Below are positions 17,281-27,447 of a DNA stretch of 64,000 nucleotides, in pieces. Each line of letters starts with the position of its first letter. The stretch's first letter is position 1. The position numbers and the translations under genes were made by a program. The stretch is from positions 2,852,001-2,916,000 of the forward strand of contig NZ_CP016438.1 of NCBI RefSeq assembly GCF_001685355.1. The letters are read 5' to 3'. The DNA is from Streptomyces lincolnensis. GTDB taxonomy: Bacteria; Actinomycetota; Actinomycetes; Streptomycetales; Streptomycetaceae. The notes beneath the pieces are model-generated. The model was not told the origin of the DNA. It was given only the letters and a program-made list of their open reading frames with translations, and ran no database searches.

Positions 17281-18378
17281 TTACCGGTGTGCACGAGAGG
17301 CGGCGATCGCCTCGTACACCATCCCGACGAGCAGGTCGTCGGCGTCCCGGCGGCCGAACTCGGCGGCGGCGCGGGACATCTGGTACAGCCGGTGCGGGTC
17401 GGCGAGCACGGGCAGGACGTTCTGCTGGACCCACTGGGGGCTCAGTTCCGCGTCGTCGACCAGCAGTCCGCCGCCGGCCTTGACCACCGGCTGGGCGTTC
17501 AGCCGCTGTTCGCCGTTGCCGATGGGCAGCGGGACGTAGGCGGCCGGGAGCCCGACGGCGGAGAGTTCGGCGACGGTCATCGCGCCCGCGCGGCAGAGCA
17601 TCATGTCGGCAGCGGCGTACGCGAGGTCCATCCGGTCCACGTACGGTACCGGGATGTACGGGGGCATTCCCGGCATCTGCTGGACATGCGGCAGTTCGTT
17701 CTTCGGGCCGACCGCGTGCAGGATCTGGATTCCGGCCTGCTGGAGGTAGGGCGCGACCTGCTGGACGACCTCGTTGAGCCGGCGCGCGCCCTGCGAACCG
17801 CCGGAGACCAGCAGCGTCGGCAGGTTCGGGTCGAGCCCGAAGGCGGCACGGGCCTCGGGGCGTACGGCGGCCCGGTCGAGGGTGGCGATGGTGCGGCGCA
17901 GCGGGATGCCGATGTAGCGGGCGTCACGCAGCTTGCTGTCCGGGGTGGAGACGGCGACCCTGGCGGCGTAGCGCGAGCCGATCTTGTTGGCGAGGCCGGG
18001 GCGGGCGTTGGCCTCGTGGATGATGATGGGCACCCCCAGACGCTTGGCGGCGAGGTAGCCGGGCAGCGCCACATAGCCGCCGAAGCCGACGACCGCGTCC
18101 GCCCGGGTGCGCTCCAGGATCTGCTCGGCCGCCTTGATCGTGCCGCGCAGCCGGCCCGGGACGGTGATCAGCTCGGGGGTGGGCTTGCGTGGCAGCGGCA
18201 CCGCGGGGATCAGCGCGAGGTCGTAGCCCCGCTCCGGTACCAGCCGGGTCTCCAGGCCGCGCTCCGTGCCCAGGGCCGTGATCCCCACGGTCGGGTCCTG
18301 CCTGCGCAGGGCGTCCGCGAGGGCGAGCGCGGGCTCGATGTGGCCGGCGGTCCCCCCACCGGCGAGTACGACATGCAC
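17281..18378 (-). CDS. murG: UDP-GlcNAc:undecaprenyl-pyrophosphoryl-MurNAc-pentapeptide transferase
   Basis: 365 residues, GT28 family. The N-terminal glycine loop is GGGTAGHIEPALALADAL; VVGFGGYVALPGYLAAKRLG and IIIHEANARPGLANK are lipid I-binding segments, and VSGGSQGARRLNEVV is the UDP-GlcNAc-binding loop. MurG adds GlcNAc to lipid I to give lipid II on the inner face of the membrane. The GTG at 18378 is 6 nt after the ftsW stop, so the two are probably coupled. Confidence 0.97.
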   Translation of the reverse strand: MHVVLAGGGTAGHIEPALALADALRRQDPTVGITALGTERGLETRLVPERGYDLALIPAVPLPRKPTPELITVPGRLRGTIKAAEQILERTRADAVVGFGGYVALPGYLAAKRLGVPIIIHEANARPGLANKIGSRYAARVAVSTPDSKLRDARYIGIPLRRTIATLDRAAVRPEARAAFGLDPNLPTLLVSGGSQGARRLNEVVQQVAPYLQQAGIQILHAVGPKNELPHVQQMPGMPPYIPVPYVDRMDLAYAAADMMLCRAGAMTVAELSAVGLPAAYVPLPIGNGEQRLNAQPVVKAGGGLLVDDAELSPQWVQQNVLPVLADPHRLYQMSRAAAEFGRRDADDLLVGMVYEAIAASRAHR

Positions 18379-18384
18379 CGAAAT

Positions 18385-19746
18385 TCACCGCTCTCCGGAC
18401 GAACGCGCCGCCGAGGCACGCCGTCGCATCGTGTTCCATCTCCTGGGCTCCCGCGTGGCAGCCGAGCCCCCGGCCCCCCGCTTTCTACCAAAGCGGGGTT
18501 GCCGCATCGAAAGCGCCATCCGCGCAGCGGGATCCTCACGCGCGAAGGCGATCAGGAGCCCGATGGCGAACATGGTCGGCAACAGGGCGGATCCCCCGTA
18601 GGAGAACAGCGGGAGGGGGACACCGGCGATCGGCAGCAGGCCGAGCACCGCACCGATGTTGATCACCGCCTGAGCGGTGATCCAGGTGGTCACACCTCCC
18701 GCGGCATACCTCACGAAGGGGTCCTCCGTGCGTCCGGCCACGCGGATACCCGCATAGCCTAGAGCCGCGAAGAGGGCGAGTACGGACAGCGTCCCCGCCA
18801 GGCCCAGTTCCTCACCGGTGACGGCGAAGATGAAGTCCGTGTGCGCTTCCGGGAGTTGGCCCCATTTTTCCACACTCGCACCGAGCCCGGAACCGAAGAC
18901 TCCGCCGGAGGCCAGGGCGTAGATGCCGTGGACGGCCTGCCAGCAGGAGTCGCCCGGACCGGGCTCGGTGGCGCCGATGCACTGAAGGCGGGCCATGCGG
19001 TTGGGGCTGGTCTTGATGAGGATCACACCGAGGGTCGCGGCGACCGACAGCACACCGACGAACAGCCGGGTGGGCGCGCCCGCCAGCCACAGCAGGCCGA
19101 ACAGGATCGCCGTCAGGATGATCGCGGTCCCCATGTCGCCGCCGATCATGATCAGCCCGAGCAGCATGAAGGCGACCGGCACGAGCGGCACCAGCATGTG
19201 CTTCCACTGGGCCAGCAGCTTCTTGTCCTGCTTGCGGGCCATCAGGTCGGCGCCCCACAGCACGAGGGCGAGCTTGCCGAACTCGCTGGGCTGGATCTGG
19301 AAGGAGCCGCCGAGGGCGATCCAGTTCTGGTTGCCGTTGACCGACATCCCTATCCCCGGCACCTGCACCAGGGCCATCAGGAAGACGGCCCCCGCCAGGA
19401 TCGGGTAGGCCAGCGCCCGGTGCAGCTTCACCGGCATCCGGGAGGCGATCAGCAGCAGCACGGCGCCGATGGCGGCGGCCAGGAACTGCTTGCGGAAGAA
19501 GAAGGATCCCGGCAGGGACTTCTGAAGGGCCGTGATCTGGGAGGCCGAGTAGACCATCACCAGGCCGAGCACGGTGATCAGCAGACTGCCGCCGAGGATC
19601 AGGTAGTACGCGGTCAGCGGGCGGTCCCAGGCGCGGCGGGCGCGCAGGTACAGGCGCAGGAGCGGGTTCTCGCGCGGTGCGCGGGGGGGTGCGGGGCGTC
19701 TGACGGCTCGCTGTACGGGTGGCCGCCCGGTACGGCTACCGGGCAT
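18385..19746 (-). CDS. ftsW: Divisome peptidoglycan glycosyltransferase FtsW
   Basis: 453 residues, SEDS family. About ten transmembrane helices follow a basic Pro/Arg-rich N-terminus. The motifs GNQNWIALGGSFQIQPSEFGK and FIFAVTGEELGLAGTL contain the conserved SEDS residues, including the Asp/Glu region, and SYGGSALLPTM is near the C-terminal end. It polymerises lipid II with the transpeptidase FtsI. The C-terminal ~45 residues are basic and Ser/Arg-rich and point to the cytosol. The start is ATG 19746. It follows murD after 116 bp. Confidence 0.95.
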   Translation of the reverse strand: MPGSRTGRPPVQRAVRRPAPPRAPRENPLLRLYLRARRAWDRPLTAYYLILGGSLLITVLGLVMVYSASQITALQKSLPGSFFFRKQFLAAAIGAVLLLIASRMPVKLHRALAYPILAGAVFLMALVQVPGIGMSVNGNQNWIALGGSFQIQPSEFGKLALVLWGADLMARKQDKKLLAQWKHMLVPLVPVAFMLLGLIMIGGDMGTAIILTAILFGLLWLAGAPTRLFVGVLSVAATLGVILIKTSPNRMARLQCIGATEPGPGDSCWQAVHGIYALASGGVFGSGLGASVEKWGQLPEAHTDFIFAVTGEELGLAGTLSVLALFAALGYAGIRVAGRTEDPFVRYAAGGVTTWITAQAVINIGAVLGLLPIAGVPLPLFSYGGSALLPTMFAIGLLIAFAREDPAARMALSMRQPRFGRKRGAGGSAATREPRRWNTMRRRASAARSSGER

Positions 19747-19862
19747 CGGCGTCTCCCGCCCGGCCGGGGCCGGCGCCCGCTGTGCGATCGAACCCGGGCC
19801 ACATCCGAGTCACGCGTCCCTCCCAAGGGTCCCGAGGCACCCGACGTGGCCGAGGCCCGCGG

Positions 19863-21272
19863 TCAGGTGCCCGCGCCGAGTTCGCGAACCGCCTCCGCGA
19901 ACGCGTCACCGCGCTTGTTGTAGTTGGTGAACATGTCCATGGAGGCACAGGCCGGCGCCAGCAGAACCGTGTCGCCGGGGGCCGCGAGCCGCTTCGCCTC
20001 CTGGACCGCCTGGAGCATCGCCCCAGTGTCGGTCCGGTCGAGGTCGACGACGGGTACTTCCGGGGCGTGTCGCGCGAGGGCTTCCCGGATGAGGGCACGG
20101 TCGGCGCCGATGAGCACGGCACCGCGAAGTCGCTTTGCCGACTTGACGACCAGTTCGTCGAAGGCGGCACCCTTGGCCAGACCGCCCGCGATCCACACGA
20201 TCGACTCGTACGCCGCCAACGAGGCCTCGGCCGCGTGGGTGTTGGTGGCCTTGGAGTCGTCCACGTACGCGACCCCGTCCACCTCCGCGACATGCGCGAT
20301 GCGGTGGGCGTCCGGGGTGAAGGCCCGCAGCCCGTCGCGTACGGCCGCGGCGGGCACCCCGAAGGCGCGCGCGAGGGCCGCCGCCGCGAGGGCGTTGGCG
20401 ATGTTGTGCGGGGCCGGCGGGTCGACGTCGGAGATCTCGGCGAGTTCCTGGGCGTTCTTGTGCCGGTCCTCGACGAAGGCGCGGTCGACCAGGATGCCCT
20501 CCACGACGCCGAGTTGGGAGGGTCCGGGCGTGCCGAGGGTGAAGCCGACGGCCCGGCAGCCCTCCTCGACGTCGGCCTCGCGGACCAGGTCCTCGGTGGC
20601 CTTGTCGGCGACGTTGTAGACGCAGGCGACGCGATTGCCCTCGTAGACGCGGCCCTTGTCGGCCGCGTAGGCCTCCATGGAGCCGTGCCAGTCGAGGTGG
20701 TCCGGCGCCAGGTTCAGGACGGCGGCGGAGTGGGCGCGCAGGGAGGGCGCCCAGTGGAGCTGATAGCTCGACAGTTCCACGGCGAGCACGTCGTAGCGCT
20801 CCTCGCCGAGCACCGCGTCCAGGAGGGAGACGCCGATGTTGCCGACCGCGGCCGTACGCAGGCCGGCCGCCTTCAGGATCGACGCCAGCATCTGGGTGGT
20901 GGTCGTCTTGCCGTTGGTGCCGGTGACGGCCAGCCAGGGGGCCGCGTCGGGGCCGCGCAGGCGCCAGGCCAGTTCGACGTCGCCCCAGATCTCCAGACCG
21001 GCCGCCCGGGCCGCCGCGAACAGCGGCTTGTCGGGCTTCCAGCCCGGGGCGGTGACGACGAGTTCGGTGCCCTGAGGCAGGGTGGCGCCGTCGCCGAGGC
21101 GCACGGTGATGCCGAGCGCCTCCAGTCCGGCGGCCTGCTCACGCGCGCGTGCGTCGTCGCCGTCGTTGACGACCGTGACGATCGCGCCGCGCTCGTGCAG
21201 CGCCTTGGCCGCCGGGATCCCGGAGACCCCGAGTCCGGCGACGGTGACGTGCCTGCCCTGCCAGTCGGTCAC
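19863..21272 (-). CDS. murD: UDP-N-acetylmuramoylalanine--D-glutamate ligase
   Basis: 469 residues. The N-terminal Rossmann part has [19 protein letters not shown], the ATP-binding loop is [15 protein letters not shown], and [20 protein letters not shown] and [20 protein letters not shown] are Mur ligase motifs. It adds D-Glu to UDP-MurNAc-L-Ala. The GTG at 21272 overlaps the mraY stop (GTGA); an ATG five codons upstream (21287) is an alternative. The frame extends far upstream only as a shadow of mraY. Confidence 0.95.
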   Translation of the reverse strand: MTDWQGRHVTVAGLGVSGIPAAKALHERGAIVTVVNDGDDARAREQAAGLEALGITVRLGDGATLPQGTELVVTAPGWKPDKPLFAAARAAGLEIWGDVELAWRLRGPDAAPWLAVTGTNGKTTTTQMLASILKAAGLRTAAVGNIGVSLLDAVLGEERYDVLAVELSSYQLHWAPSLRAHSAAVLNLAPDHLDWHGSMEAYAADKGRVYEGNRVACVYNVADKATEDLVREADVEEGCRAVGFTLGTPGPSQLGVVEGILVDRAFVEDRHKNAQELAEISDVDPPAPHNIANALAAAALARAFGVPAAAVRDGLRAFTPDAHRIAHVAEVDGVAYVDDSKATNTHAAEASLAAYESIVWIAGGLAKGAAFDELVVKSAKRLRGAVLIGADRALIREALARHAPEVPVVDLDRTDTGAMLQAVQEAKRLAAPGDTVLLAPACASMDMFTNYNKRGDAFAEAVRELGAGT

Positions 21273-22360
21273 TTGTCCGCCGCCCATCCCGCGTAGAAGA
21301 GACCCAGTCCGACGATCACACAGATGCCCTGGATGATCCAGAATCTGACCACCACAAGGACTTCGGACCACCCCTTGAGTTCGAAGTGGTGCTGGAGTGG
21401 CGCCATGCGGAAGACCCGCTTGCCGGTGAGGCGGAACGAACCGACCTGGATGACCACCGACATGGTGATGAGCACGAAGAGACCGCCCAGCAGCGCGAGC
21501 AGCAGCTCGGTGCGGGAGCAGATCGCGAGGCCGGCGAGGACACCGCCGAGCGCGAGCGAGCCGGTGTCCCCCATGAAGATCTTGGCGGGCGAGGTGTTCC
21601 ACCACAGGAAGCCCAGGCACGAGCCCATCAGTGCGGAGGCGACGACCGCCAGGTCGAGTGGATCGCGCACCTCGTAGCAGGCGCCCGGGTTGGTCAGCGC
21701 CTCGCCGTTGGCGCAGGACTCCTGGAACTGCCAGACGCCGATGAAGGTGTAGGCGCCGAAGACGAGGACGGAGGCGCCGGTGGCGAGGCCGTCCAGACCG
21801 TCCGTCAGGTTCACGCCGTTGGACATCGCCAGGATCATGAACAGCGCCCAGACGACGAACAGCACCGGGCCGATCGTCCAGCCGAAGTCCGTGATGAACG
21901 ACAGCTTCGTGGAGGCCGGTGTCTGTCCCCGGGAGTCCGCGAACTGGAGGGAGAGCACCGCGAAGGTGATGCCGACGATCAGCTGGCCGGCCATCTTCGC
22001 CTTGGCCCGCAGACCCAGCGAACGCCGCTTGACGATCTTGATGTAGTCGTCGAGGAATCCGACCATGCCCATGCCGACCATGAGGGCGAGAACCAGCACG
22101 CCCGAGAAGGTCGGCGGCGGCGTCTCGGCCGCGCCGAGGCCGGTGAACACCTTGGACAGGAAGTACGCGGCGACCGTGGCGAAGATGAAGGCGATACCGC
22201 CCATCGTCGGCGTACCGCGCTTGCTGCCGTGGGTGCGCGGGCCGTCGTCGCGGATGTACTGGCCGTAGCCCTTGCGTGCGAGGAGCTTGATCAGCAGCGG
22301 GGTGCCGATCAGCGTGAGAAAGAGACCAATGACTCCTGCGAACAGGATCTGCTTCATCAT
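21269..22360 (-). CDS. mraY: Phospho-N-acetylmuramoyl-pentapeptide-transferase (lipid I synthase)
   Basis: 363 residues with about ten transmembrane helices. Family motifs are [35 protein letters not shown] ([13 protein letters not shown]), [12 protein letters not shown] with the catalytic aspartates, and [13 protein letters not shown]. The enzyme transfers phospho-MurNAc-pentapeptide to undecaprenyl phosphate. The first ATG (22360) overlaps the murF stop in ATGA; a second ATG follows directly. Its own stop overlaps the murD start. Confidence 0.97.
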   Translation of the reverse strand: MMKQILFAGVIGLFLTLIGTPLLIKLLARKGYGQYIRDDGPRTHGSKRGTPTMGGIAFIFATVAAYFLSKVFTGLGAAETPPPTFSGVLVLALMVGMGMVGFLDDYIKIVKRRSLGLRAKAKMAGQLIVGITFAVLSLQFADSRGQTPASTKLSFITDFGWTIGPVLFVVWALFMILAMSNGVNLTDGLDGLATGASVLVFGAYTFIGVWQFQESCANGEALTNPGACYEVRDPLDLAVVASALMGSCLGFLWWNTSPAKIFMGDTGSLALGGVLAGLAICSRTELLLALLGGLFVLITMSVVIQVGSFRLTGKRVFRMAPLQHHFELKGWSEVLVVVRFWIIQGICVIVGLGLFYAGWAADK

Positions 22361-23763
22361 CGGGCGGAAACCTCACCCTCGGCACCGGTCTCGACGAGCG
22401 CCTGCGCCACGCTCTCGAGTCCGACCGACCGGGACGCCTTCACGAGTACGACGTCTCCCGGGCGCAACTCGCTGCGCAACAGGTCGACCGCCGCCTGTGC
22501 GTCGGACACGTGCACCGACTCCTCACCCCACGAACCCTCGTTATATGCGCCCAGTTGCAGCCAGGACGCTTCCCTGCCCCCGACCGCGACGAGCTTGCCG
22601 ACATTGAGCCGGACGGCCAGCCGTCCGACCGCGTCGTGCTCGGCGAGCGCCTCGTCCCCGAGCTCGGCCATCTTGCCGAGCACCGCCCAGGTCCGCCGCC
22701 CCCTGCCCATGGCCGCGAGCGCGCGCAAGGCGGCTCGCATGGACTCGGGGTTCGCGTTGTAGGCGTCGTTGACGATGGTCACGCCGTCCGGGCGCTCGGT
22801 GACCTCCATACGCCAGCGGGAGAGGGAGCCCGCCTCGGAGAGCGCGGTGGCGATCTCTTCCGCGGACATGCCCAGCTCATGGGCGACGGCGGCCGCGGCG
22901 AGCGCGTTCGACACGTGGTGCTCACCGTACAGGCGCATGGTCACTTCGCTTGCACCGGAGGGTGTGCGAAGCAGGAAGGCGGGCTGTCCGCTGTCCGTGA
23001 GTCTCACGTTCTCGGCGCGTACGTCCGCTTCGTCGGACTCTCCGAAAAGGATCACCTTCGCCTTCGTACGGGACGCCATGGCCCGTACGAGGGGATCGTC
23101 GGCGTTGAGTACCGCCGTGCCGTCCTCCGGAAGGGCCTCCACCAGCTCGCCCTTGGCCTGCGCGATCTGCTCGCGGCCGCCGAACTCTCCGATGTGGGCG
23201 GAGCCGACGTTGAGCACGAGACCGATCTTCGGGGGTGTCAGGTCGGTGAGGTAGCGGATGTGGCCGATGCCGCGGGCGCCCATCTCCAGCACGAGGAACC
23301 GCGTCTCCTCGGTGGCGGACAGGGCGGTCAGCGGCAGCCCGATCTCGTTGTTGAGCGAGCCGGGCGTCCACACCGTCGGCGCCTTGCGCTGGAGCACCTG
23401 CGCGATCAGGTCCTTGGTGCTGGTCTTGCCCGCGGAGCCGGTGAGGGCCACGAGGGTCGCGCCCAGCCGTCGTACGACATGACGCGCGAGGGCGCCGAGG
23501 GCGCTCTGGACGTCCTCGACGACGATCGCGGGCACCCCGACCGGGCGGGAGGCCAGCACGGCGACCGCGCCCGCCTCGACGACCTGCCGTGCGAAGTCGT
23601 GGCCGTCGACGCGTTCACCGGCGAACGCGGCGAACAGGGTGCCCGGTCCCACCTCGCGGGAGTCCCGGACGACCGGTCCGGTGACCTCGGCCGACGGATC
23701 CGGTATGTCATGCGTCTGCCCGCCGACGACTGCTGCGATCTCGGCGAGGGAGAGGGCGATCAC
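22357..23763 (-). CDS. murF: UDP-MurNAc-tripeptide--D-alanyl-D-alanine ligase
   Basis: 468 residues. The ATP loop is [18 protein letters not shown]; other Mur ligase motifs are [39 protein letters not shown] and [17 protein letters not shown]. It adds D-Ala-D-Ala to complete the pentapeptide. The GTG at 23763 lies 4 nt after the murE stop, so the two are probably coupled. Longer in-frame extensions upstream lie in murE and look unlike MurF. Confidence 0.96.
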   Translation of the reverse strand: MIALSLAEIAAVVGGQTHDIPDPSAEVTGPVVRDSREVGPGTLFAAFAGERVDGHDFARQVVEAGAVAVLASRPVGVPAIVVEDVQSALGALARHVVRRLGATLVALTGSAGKTSTKDLIAQVLQRKAPTVWTPGSLNNEIGLPLTALSATEETRFLVLEMGARGIGHIRYLTDLTPPKIGLVLNVGSAHIGEFGGREQIAQAKGELVEALPEDGTAVLNADDPLVRAMASRTKAKVILFGESDEADVRAENVRLTDSGQPAFLLRTPSGASEVTMRLYGEHHVSNALAAAAVAHELGMSAEEIATALSEAGSLSRWRMEVTERPDGVTIVNDAYNANPESMRAALRALAAMGRGRRTWAVLGKMAELGDEALAEHDAVGRLAVRLNVGKLVAVGGREASWLQLGAYNEGSWGEESVHVSDAQAAVDLLRSELRPGDVVLVKASRSVGLESVAQALVETGAEGEVSAR

Positions 23764-23767
23764 AAGT

Positions 23768-25423
23768 TCATCCCTGGGTCTTCTGGATGGCTTCTCGAAG
23801 CACCTGGCGGTCGTCGAAGGGACGGACCACTCCGGCGATGTCCTGGCCCTGCTCGTGGCCCTTGCCGGCGACCAGCACGGTGTCACCCGGCTGTGCGCGG
23901 GCGACGGCGGCGGCGATCGCGGCGGCCCGGTCCTCGAAGACCTGGACCTCGCCGCGTTCGTGTACTGGCACGGACGCCGCGCCTTCGAGCATGGTTGCGA
24001 GGATCGCCAGGGGGTCCTCGGAACGGGGGTTGTCGGAGGTCAGTACGGCGGTGTCGGCGAGCCGGGCCGCGGCGGCGCCCATCGGCCCGCGCTTGGTGGT
24101 GTCCCGGTCGCCTCCGCAGCCCAGGACGACATGCAGCCTGCCCTCGGTCACCTTGCGCAGGGCGCGCAGGACCGATTCGACGGCGTCGGTCTTGTGGGCG
24201 TAGTCGACCACCGCGAGATACGGCTGTCCGGCGTCCACCCGCTCCAGCCGGCCCGGTACGCCCGGCACGGCGGCGATGCCGTCGGCGGCGGACTGCGGGT
24301 CGAGTCCCGCGGCGGCCAGGGCGACGATCGCGGCGAGGGTGTTGGCCACGTTGAAAGGACCGGCGAGCGGCGATGTGGCCGTGATCCGCGTCTCCTTGGG
24401 GCCGATCACGGTGAACGTCGAGTCCATCGGCCCGACTTCGACGTCCTCGGCGCGCCAGTCGGCGTCCGGGTGCCCCTCGGCGGAGAAGGTGACCACCGGC
24501 ACGGTGGCCTCCTTGGCGAGCCGGCGACCGTACTCGTCGTCGAGGTTGACCACGCCGAGACGGCTGCGTTTCGGCGTGAACAGCTGCGCCTTGGCCCGGA
24601 AGTAGTCCTCCATGTCGGAGTGGAACTCCATGTGCTCCGGGCTGAGGTTGGTGAAGACGCCGATGTCGAAGACACAGCCGTCGACCCGTCCGAGGACGAG
24701 GGCGTGGCTGGAGACCTCCATGGCGACCGCCTCGACACCGCGCTCGCGCATGACCGCGAACAGGGCCTGGAGGTCGGTGGCTTCGGGCGTGGTGCGCTCG
24801 GACTTGATGCGCTCGTCGCCGATGCGCATCTCGACCGTGCCGATCAGGCCGGTGGACCTGGCCGTCCGCAGGCCGCCCTCGACGAGGTAGGCGGTGGTGG
24901 TCTTGCCGGAGGTGCCGGTGATGCCGATCTGGAGCAGATCGGGGCCCGGGTGGCCGTAGATCGTGGCCGCCAGTTCGCCCATCTCCGCGCGCGGGGCGTC
25001 GACGACCAGCACCGGGAGCCCGGTGGCGGCGGCCCGCTCGGCGCCCGTCGGGTCGGTCAGCACGGCGACCGCGCCGAGGCCCGCGGCCTGGGTGGCGAAG
25101 TCGGCGCCGTGCAGGCGGGCCCCCGGGAGGGCGGCGTACAGGTCGCCGGGGCGGACGGCGCGCGAGTCATGGGTGATGCCCGTGACCTCGGCGGCGACTT
25201 CGGGCGGCTCGGCACCCAGCTGATCGGCGAGTTCCGCGAGGGGTGTGGCGGAGACCTGCACCGGCCGAGGCGGCCCCGGATATGTCACGGGTGCGCCCTT
25301 CTGGGTGGTTTGGGACTGATCAGCGTGTGGCACGGCGGTGAGCGTACCGGGCGCACCCGCTTCGGAGCGAAGTGAGGGCGCGAGCGCGCCCTGGTTCCCG
25401 GAATCGGGGGTGATCGTTGTCAC
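23768..25423 (-). CDS. murE: UDP-MurNAc-L-Ala-D-Glu--diaminopimelate ligase
   Basis: 551 residues from the chosen GTG. The ATP loop is GITGTSGKTTTAYLVEGG. TNLSPEHMEFHSDMEDYFRA and YAHKTDAVESVLRAL are Mur motifs, and TSDNPRSEDP holds the DNPR sequence typical of diaminopimelate-adding MurE. Streptomyces walls contain LL-DAP, so that isomer is the expected substrate. The first ~45 residues are poorly conserved in type; a second GTG at 25288 with AAGGG upstream would give a 506-residue protein, and the true start is open. It lies 38 bp after ftsI. Confidence 0.94.
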   Translation of the reverse strand: MTTITPDSGNQGALAPSLRSEAGAPGTLTAVPHADQSQTTQKGAPVTYPGPPRPVQVSATPLAELADQLGAEPPEVAAEVTGITHDSRAVRPGDLYAALPGARLHGADFATQAAGLGAVAVLTDPTGAERAAATGLPVLVVDAPRAEMGELAATIYGHPGPDLLQIGITGTSGKTTTAYLVEGGLRTARSTGLIGTVEMRIGDERIKSERTTPEATDLQALFAVMRERGVEAVAMEVSSHALVLGRVDGCVFDIGVFTNLSPEHMEFHSDMEDYFRAKAQLFTPKRSRLGVVNLDDEYGRRLAKEATVPVVTFSAEGHPDADWRAEDVEVGPMDSTFTVIGPKETRITATSPLAGPFNVANTLAAIVALAAAGLDPQSAADGIAAVPGVPGRLERVDAGQPYLAVVDYAHKTDAVESVLRALRKVTEGRLHVVLGCGGDRDTTKRGPMGAAAARLADTAVLTSDNPRSEDPLAILATMLEGAASVPVHERGEVQVFEDRAAAIAAAVARAQPGDTVLVAGKGHEQGQDIAGVVRPFDDRQVLREAIQKTQG

Positions 25424-25461
25424 GAGGTGGTTCCTGGGGGTTCCGTGCTGAACAGGGCTGG

Positions 25462-27447
25462 TCAGGGTTTGTAGATGACCGGAAGCCTGGCGGCCTTGGC
25501 TCCGGTCGGCGGGACCTGGAGGCTCTTCAGGGCGAACTCCATGACCTTCTTGTAGACGGGTCCGCAGATCTGGCCGCCGAAGTAGTTGCCCTTGGTGGCG
25601 TTCTGGATGGCGCAGTAGACGGTGATGCGGGGCTTGTCGGCGGGCGCGAAGCCGGCGAACGACGAGGTGTAGCCCTTGTACTTGCCGGTGGCCGGATCCA
25701 CGCGGTTGGCCGTACCCGTCTTGCCCGCGACCCGGTAGCCGGGGATGCGGGCCTTGGTGCCGGTGCCCTCCTCGTCGTCCACGACGGACTCCAGCATCTG
25801 GGCGAGGGTCTTCGCCGTCCGGGCGCTGACGACCCGTGTCTCCTTGGGCTTCGCGGCCGGTGTGAAGCGCCCGTCCGGTCCCTTCGTGCCGCGTACCAGC
25901 GTGGGTTCGGTGCGTACGCCGCCGTTGGCGATGGTCGAGTAGACGGAGGCCGCCTGCATCGCGTTGATGGACACGCCCTGGCCGAAAGGAATCGTGTACT
26001 GCTGTGAGGTCGACCAGTCGCCGGGCCGCGCGAGGATGCCCGGCGTCTCGCCGGGGAAGCCGAGCCCGGTGTAGCGGCCGAGGCCGAACTTGCGCAGGTA
26101 GGAGTAGAGGACCTGGTTGGCCTGGCGCTGCGTCTTGCCGAGCTGGCCGGTGGCCAGGATGGTGCCGATGTTGCTGGACTTGGCGAGCACGCCGTTGAGC
26201 GTGAGGTACCAGGTCGGGTGGTTGATGTCGTCCTTGAAGAGCCGGTCGCCGCGGTGCAGCCGGTTGGGCACCACGACATGCGTCTGCGGGGTGGCGACAC
26301 CCTGTTCGAGTACGGCGGCCATCGACATGACCTTGGCGGTGGAACCGGGCTCGAAGGCGTCCTGGAGGGCCGCGTTGCCCATGTTCACCGAGCTGGCCTT
26401 GGACAGGTCGTTCGGGTCGAAGCCGGGCGAGTTGGCCATGGCGAGGATCTCGCCGGTCCGGGTGTCCTGCACGATCACATAGCCGCGGTCCGCCTTGGAC
26501 TCCTCGACCTGGTCGGTGATCGCGTTCTGCGCGGCCCACTGGATGTCGCGGTCGATGGTGAGCTCGACATCGCTGCCGGGCACCGCGGGCGTCTCGGTGG
26601 AGCCCACGGTCGGCACCTGGACGCCGCCGGACTGGGCGTAGCGGATCTTGCCGTCCTTGCCGGCCAGCAGGGAGTTCAGCTGCTGCTCGACACCGCCGCC
26701 GCCCTTGCCGTCGGCGTTGACCCAGCCCAGTATCCCGGCGGCGAGATCGCCGTTGGGGTACACGCGCTTGCTGGTGGGCACGGCGAGCACGCCCGCGAGG
26801 ACGTTGACCGTGCTCTTGTCGTCCTCGGCCTTGGTGCCCAGCGCGCTCTTGAGGTCCTTGATCTGCTTCCAGACCTGCGGGGTCTGCCGGTTGGCGAGCA
26901 CGACGTAGCGCAGGTCCTTGTTGGCCGGCCTGAGCTTCTTGACCAGCGTGTCCTGCTCCTCGCCGAGGATCGGGGCGAGCAGCGCGGCCGCCTGCTCCGG
27001 CCCGTCGCCGATCTTCAGCTGCTTGCGGGTGAACAGCGTGGGGTCCGCGGTGATCGTGTACGCGTCCACGCTGGTCGCGAGGGCCACTCCGGCGCGGTCG
27101 GTGATCCCGCCGCGCTCGGCGGCCAGGGTGTAGCCGACGTACCGGTTCTGCTCGGCCTTGGCGGCGTACGTACTGGCGTCGACGGCTTGCACCTGGAGCA
27201 GCCGTACGACGAAGGCGATCAGGACGAGGGTCAGCGCCAGGCCGACCATGCGCAGCCGGGGCCGGGGGCTGCCCAGCCGGATGACCTTGGGGGCCGCGGG
27301 GCGGGGTGCCGTCGGGCGGCGGGCCGGGCGGGCTCCGGGGCCCGGACGCGGCCGGCCGACGGGGCGTGCGGAGCGCTCGGGGCGTGCGGGTCCGGGCACC
27401 CGGCGGCGCGGGGGTTGCCTGCCGGAGTCATCGGCCACTTCCGTCAC
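25462..27447 (-). CDS. ftsI: Penicillin-binding protein FtsI (PBP3, septal transpeptidase)
   Basis: 661 residues, class B PBP. A long basic Arg/Pro-rich cytoplasmic N-terminus precedes one transmembrane helix (about 68-87), then the dimerisation domain. The transpeptidase domain has the active serine in PGSTAK (Ser369, Lys372), the second motif in AKSSNIGT, and KTGTAN near the end. It crosslinks septal peptidoglycan with FtsW. The GTG at 27447 lies 20 nt inside ftsL; an in-frame GTG nine nt later is possible. The overlap implies translational coupling. Confidence 0.96.
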   Translation of the reverse strand: MTEVADDSGRQPPRRRVPGPARPERSARPVGRPRPGPGARPARRPTAPRPAAPKVIRLGSPRPRLRMVGLALTLVLIAFVVRLLQVQAVDASTYAAKAEQNRYVGYTLAAERGGITDRAGVALATSVDAYTITADPTLFTRKQLKIGDGPEQAAALLAPILGEEQDTLVKKLRPANKDLRYVVLANRQTPQVWKQIKDLKSALGTKAEDDKSTVNVLAGVLAVPTSKRVYPNGDLAAGILGWVNADGKGGGGVEQQLNSLLAGKDGKIRYAQSGGVQVPTVGSTETPAVPGSDVELTIDRDIQWAAQNAITDQVEESKADRGYVIVQDTRTGEILAMANSPGFDPNDLSKASSVNMGNAALQDAFEPGSTAKVMSMAAVLEQGVATPQTHVVVPNRLHRGDRLFKDDINHPTWYLTLNGVLAKSSNIGTILATGQLGKTQRQANQVLYSYLRKFGLGRYTGLGFPGETPGILARPGDWSTSQQYTIPFGQGVSINAMQAASVYSTIANGGVRTEPTLVRGTKGPDGRFTPAAKPKETRVVSARTAKTLAQMLESVVDDEEGTGTKARIPGYRVAGKTGTANRVDPATGKYKGYTSSFAGFAPADKPRITVYCAIQNATKGNYFGGQICGPVYKKVMEFALKSLQVPPTGAKAARLPVIYKP

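Noticed and set aside
19863..22385. A possible 840-residue fused protein including murD
   Set aside because: The first ~370 residues are mraY read in another frame; the murD start at 21272 is supported by the coupled stop.
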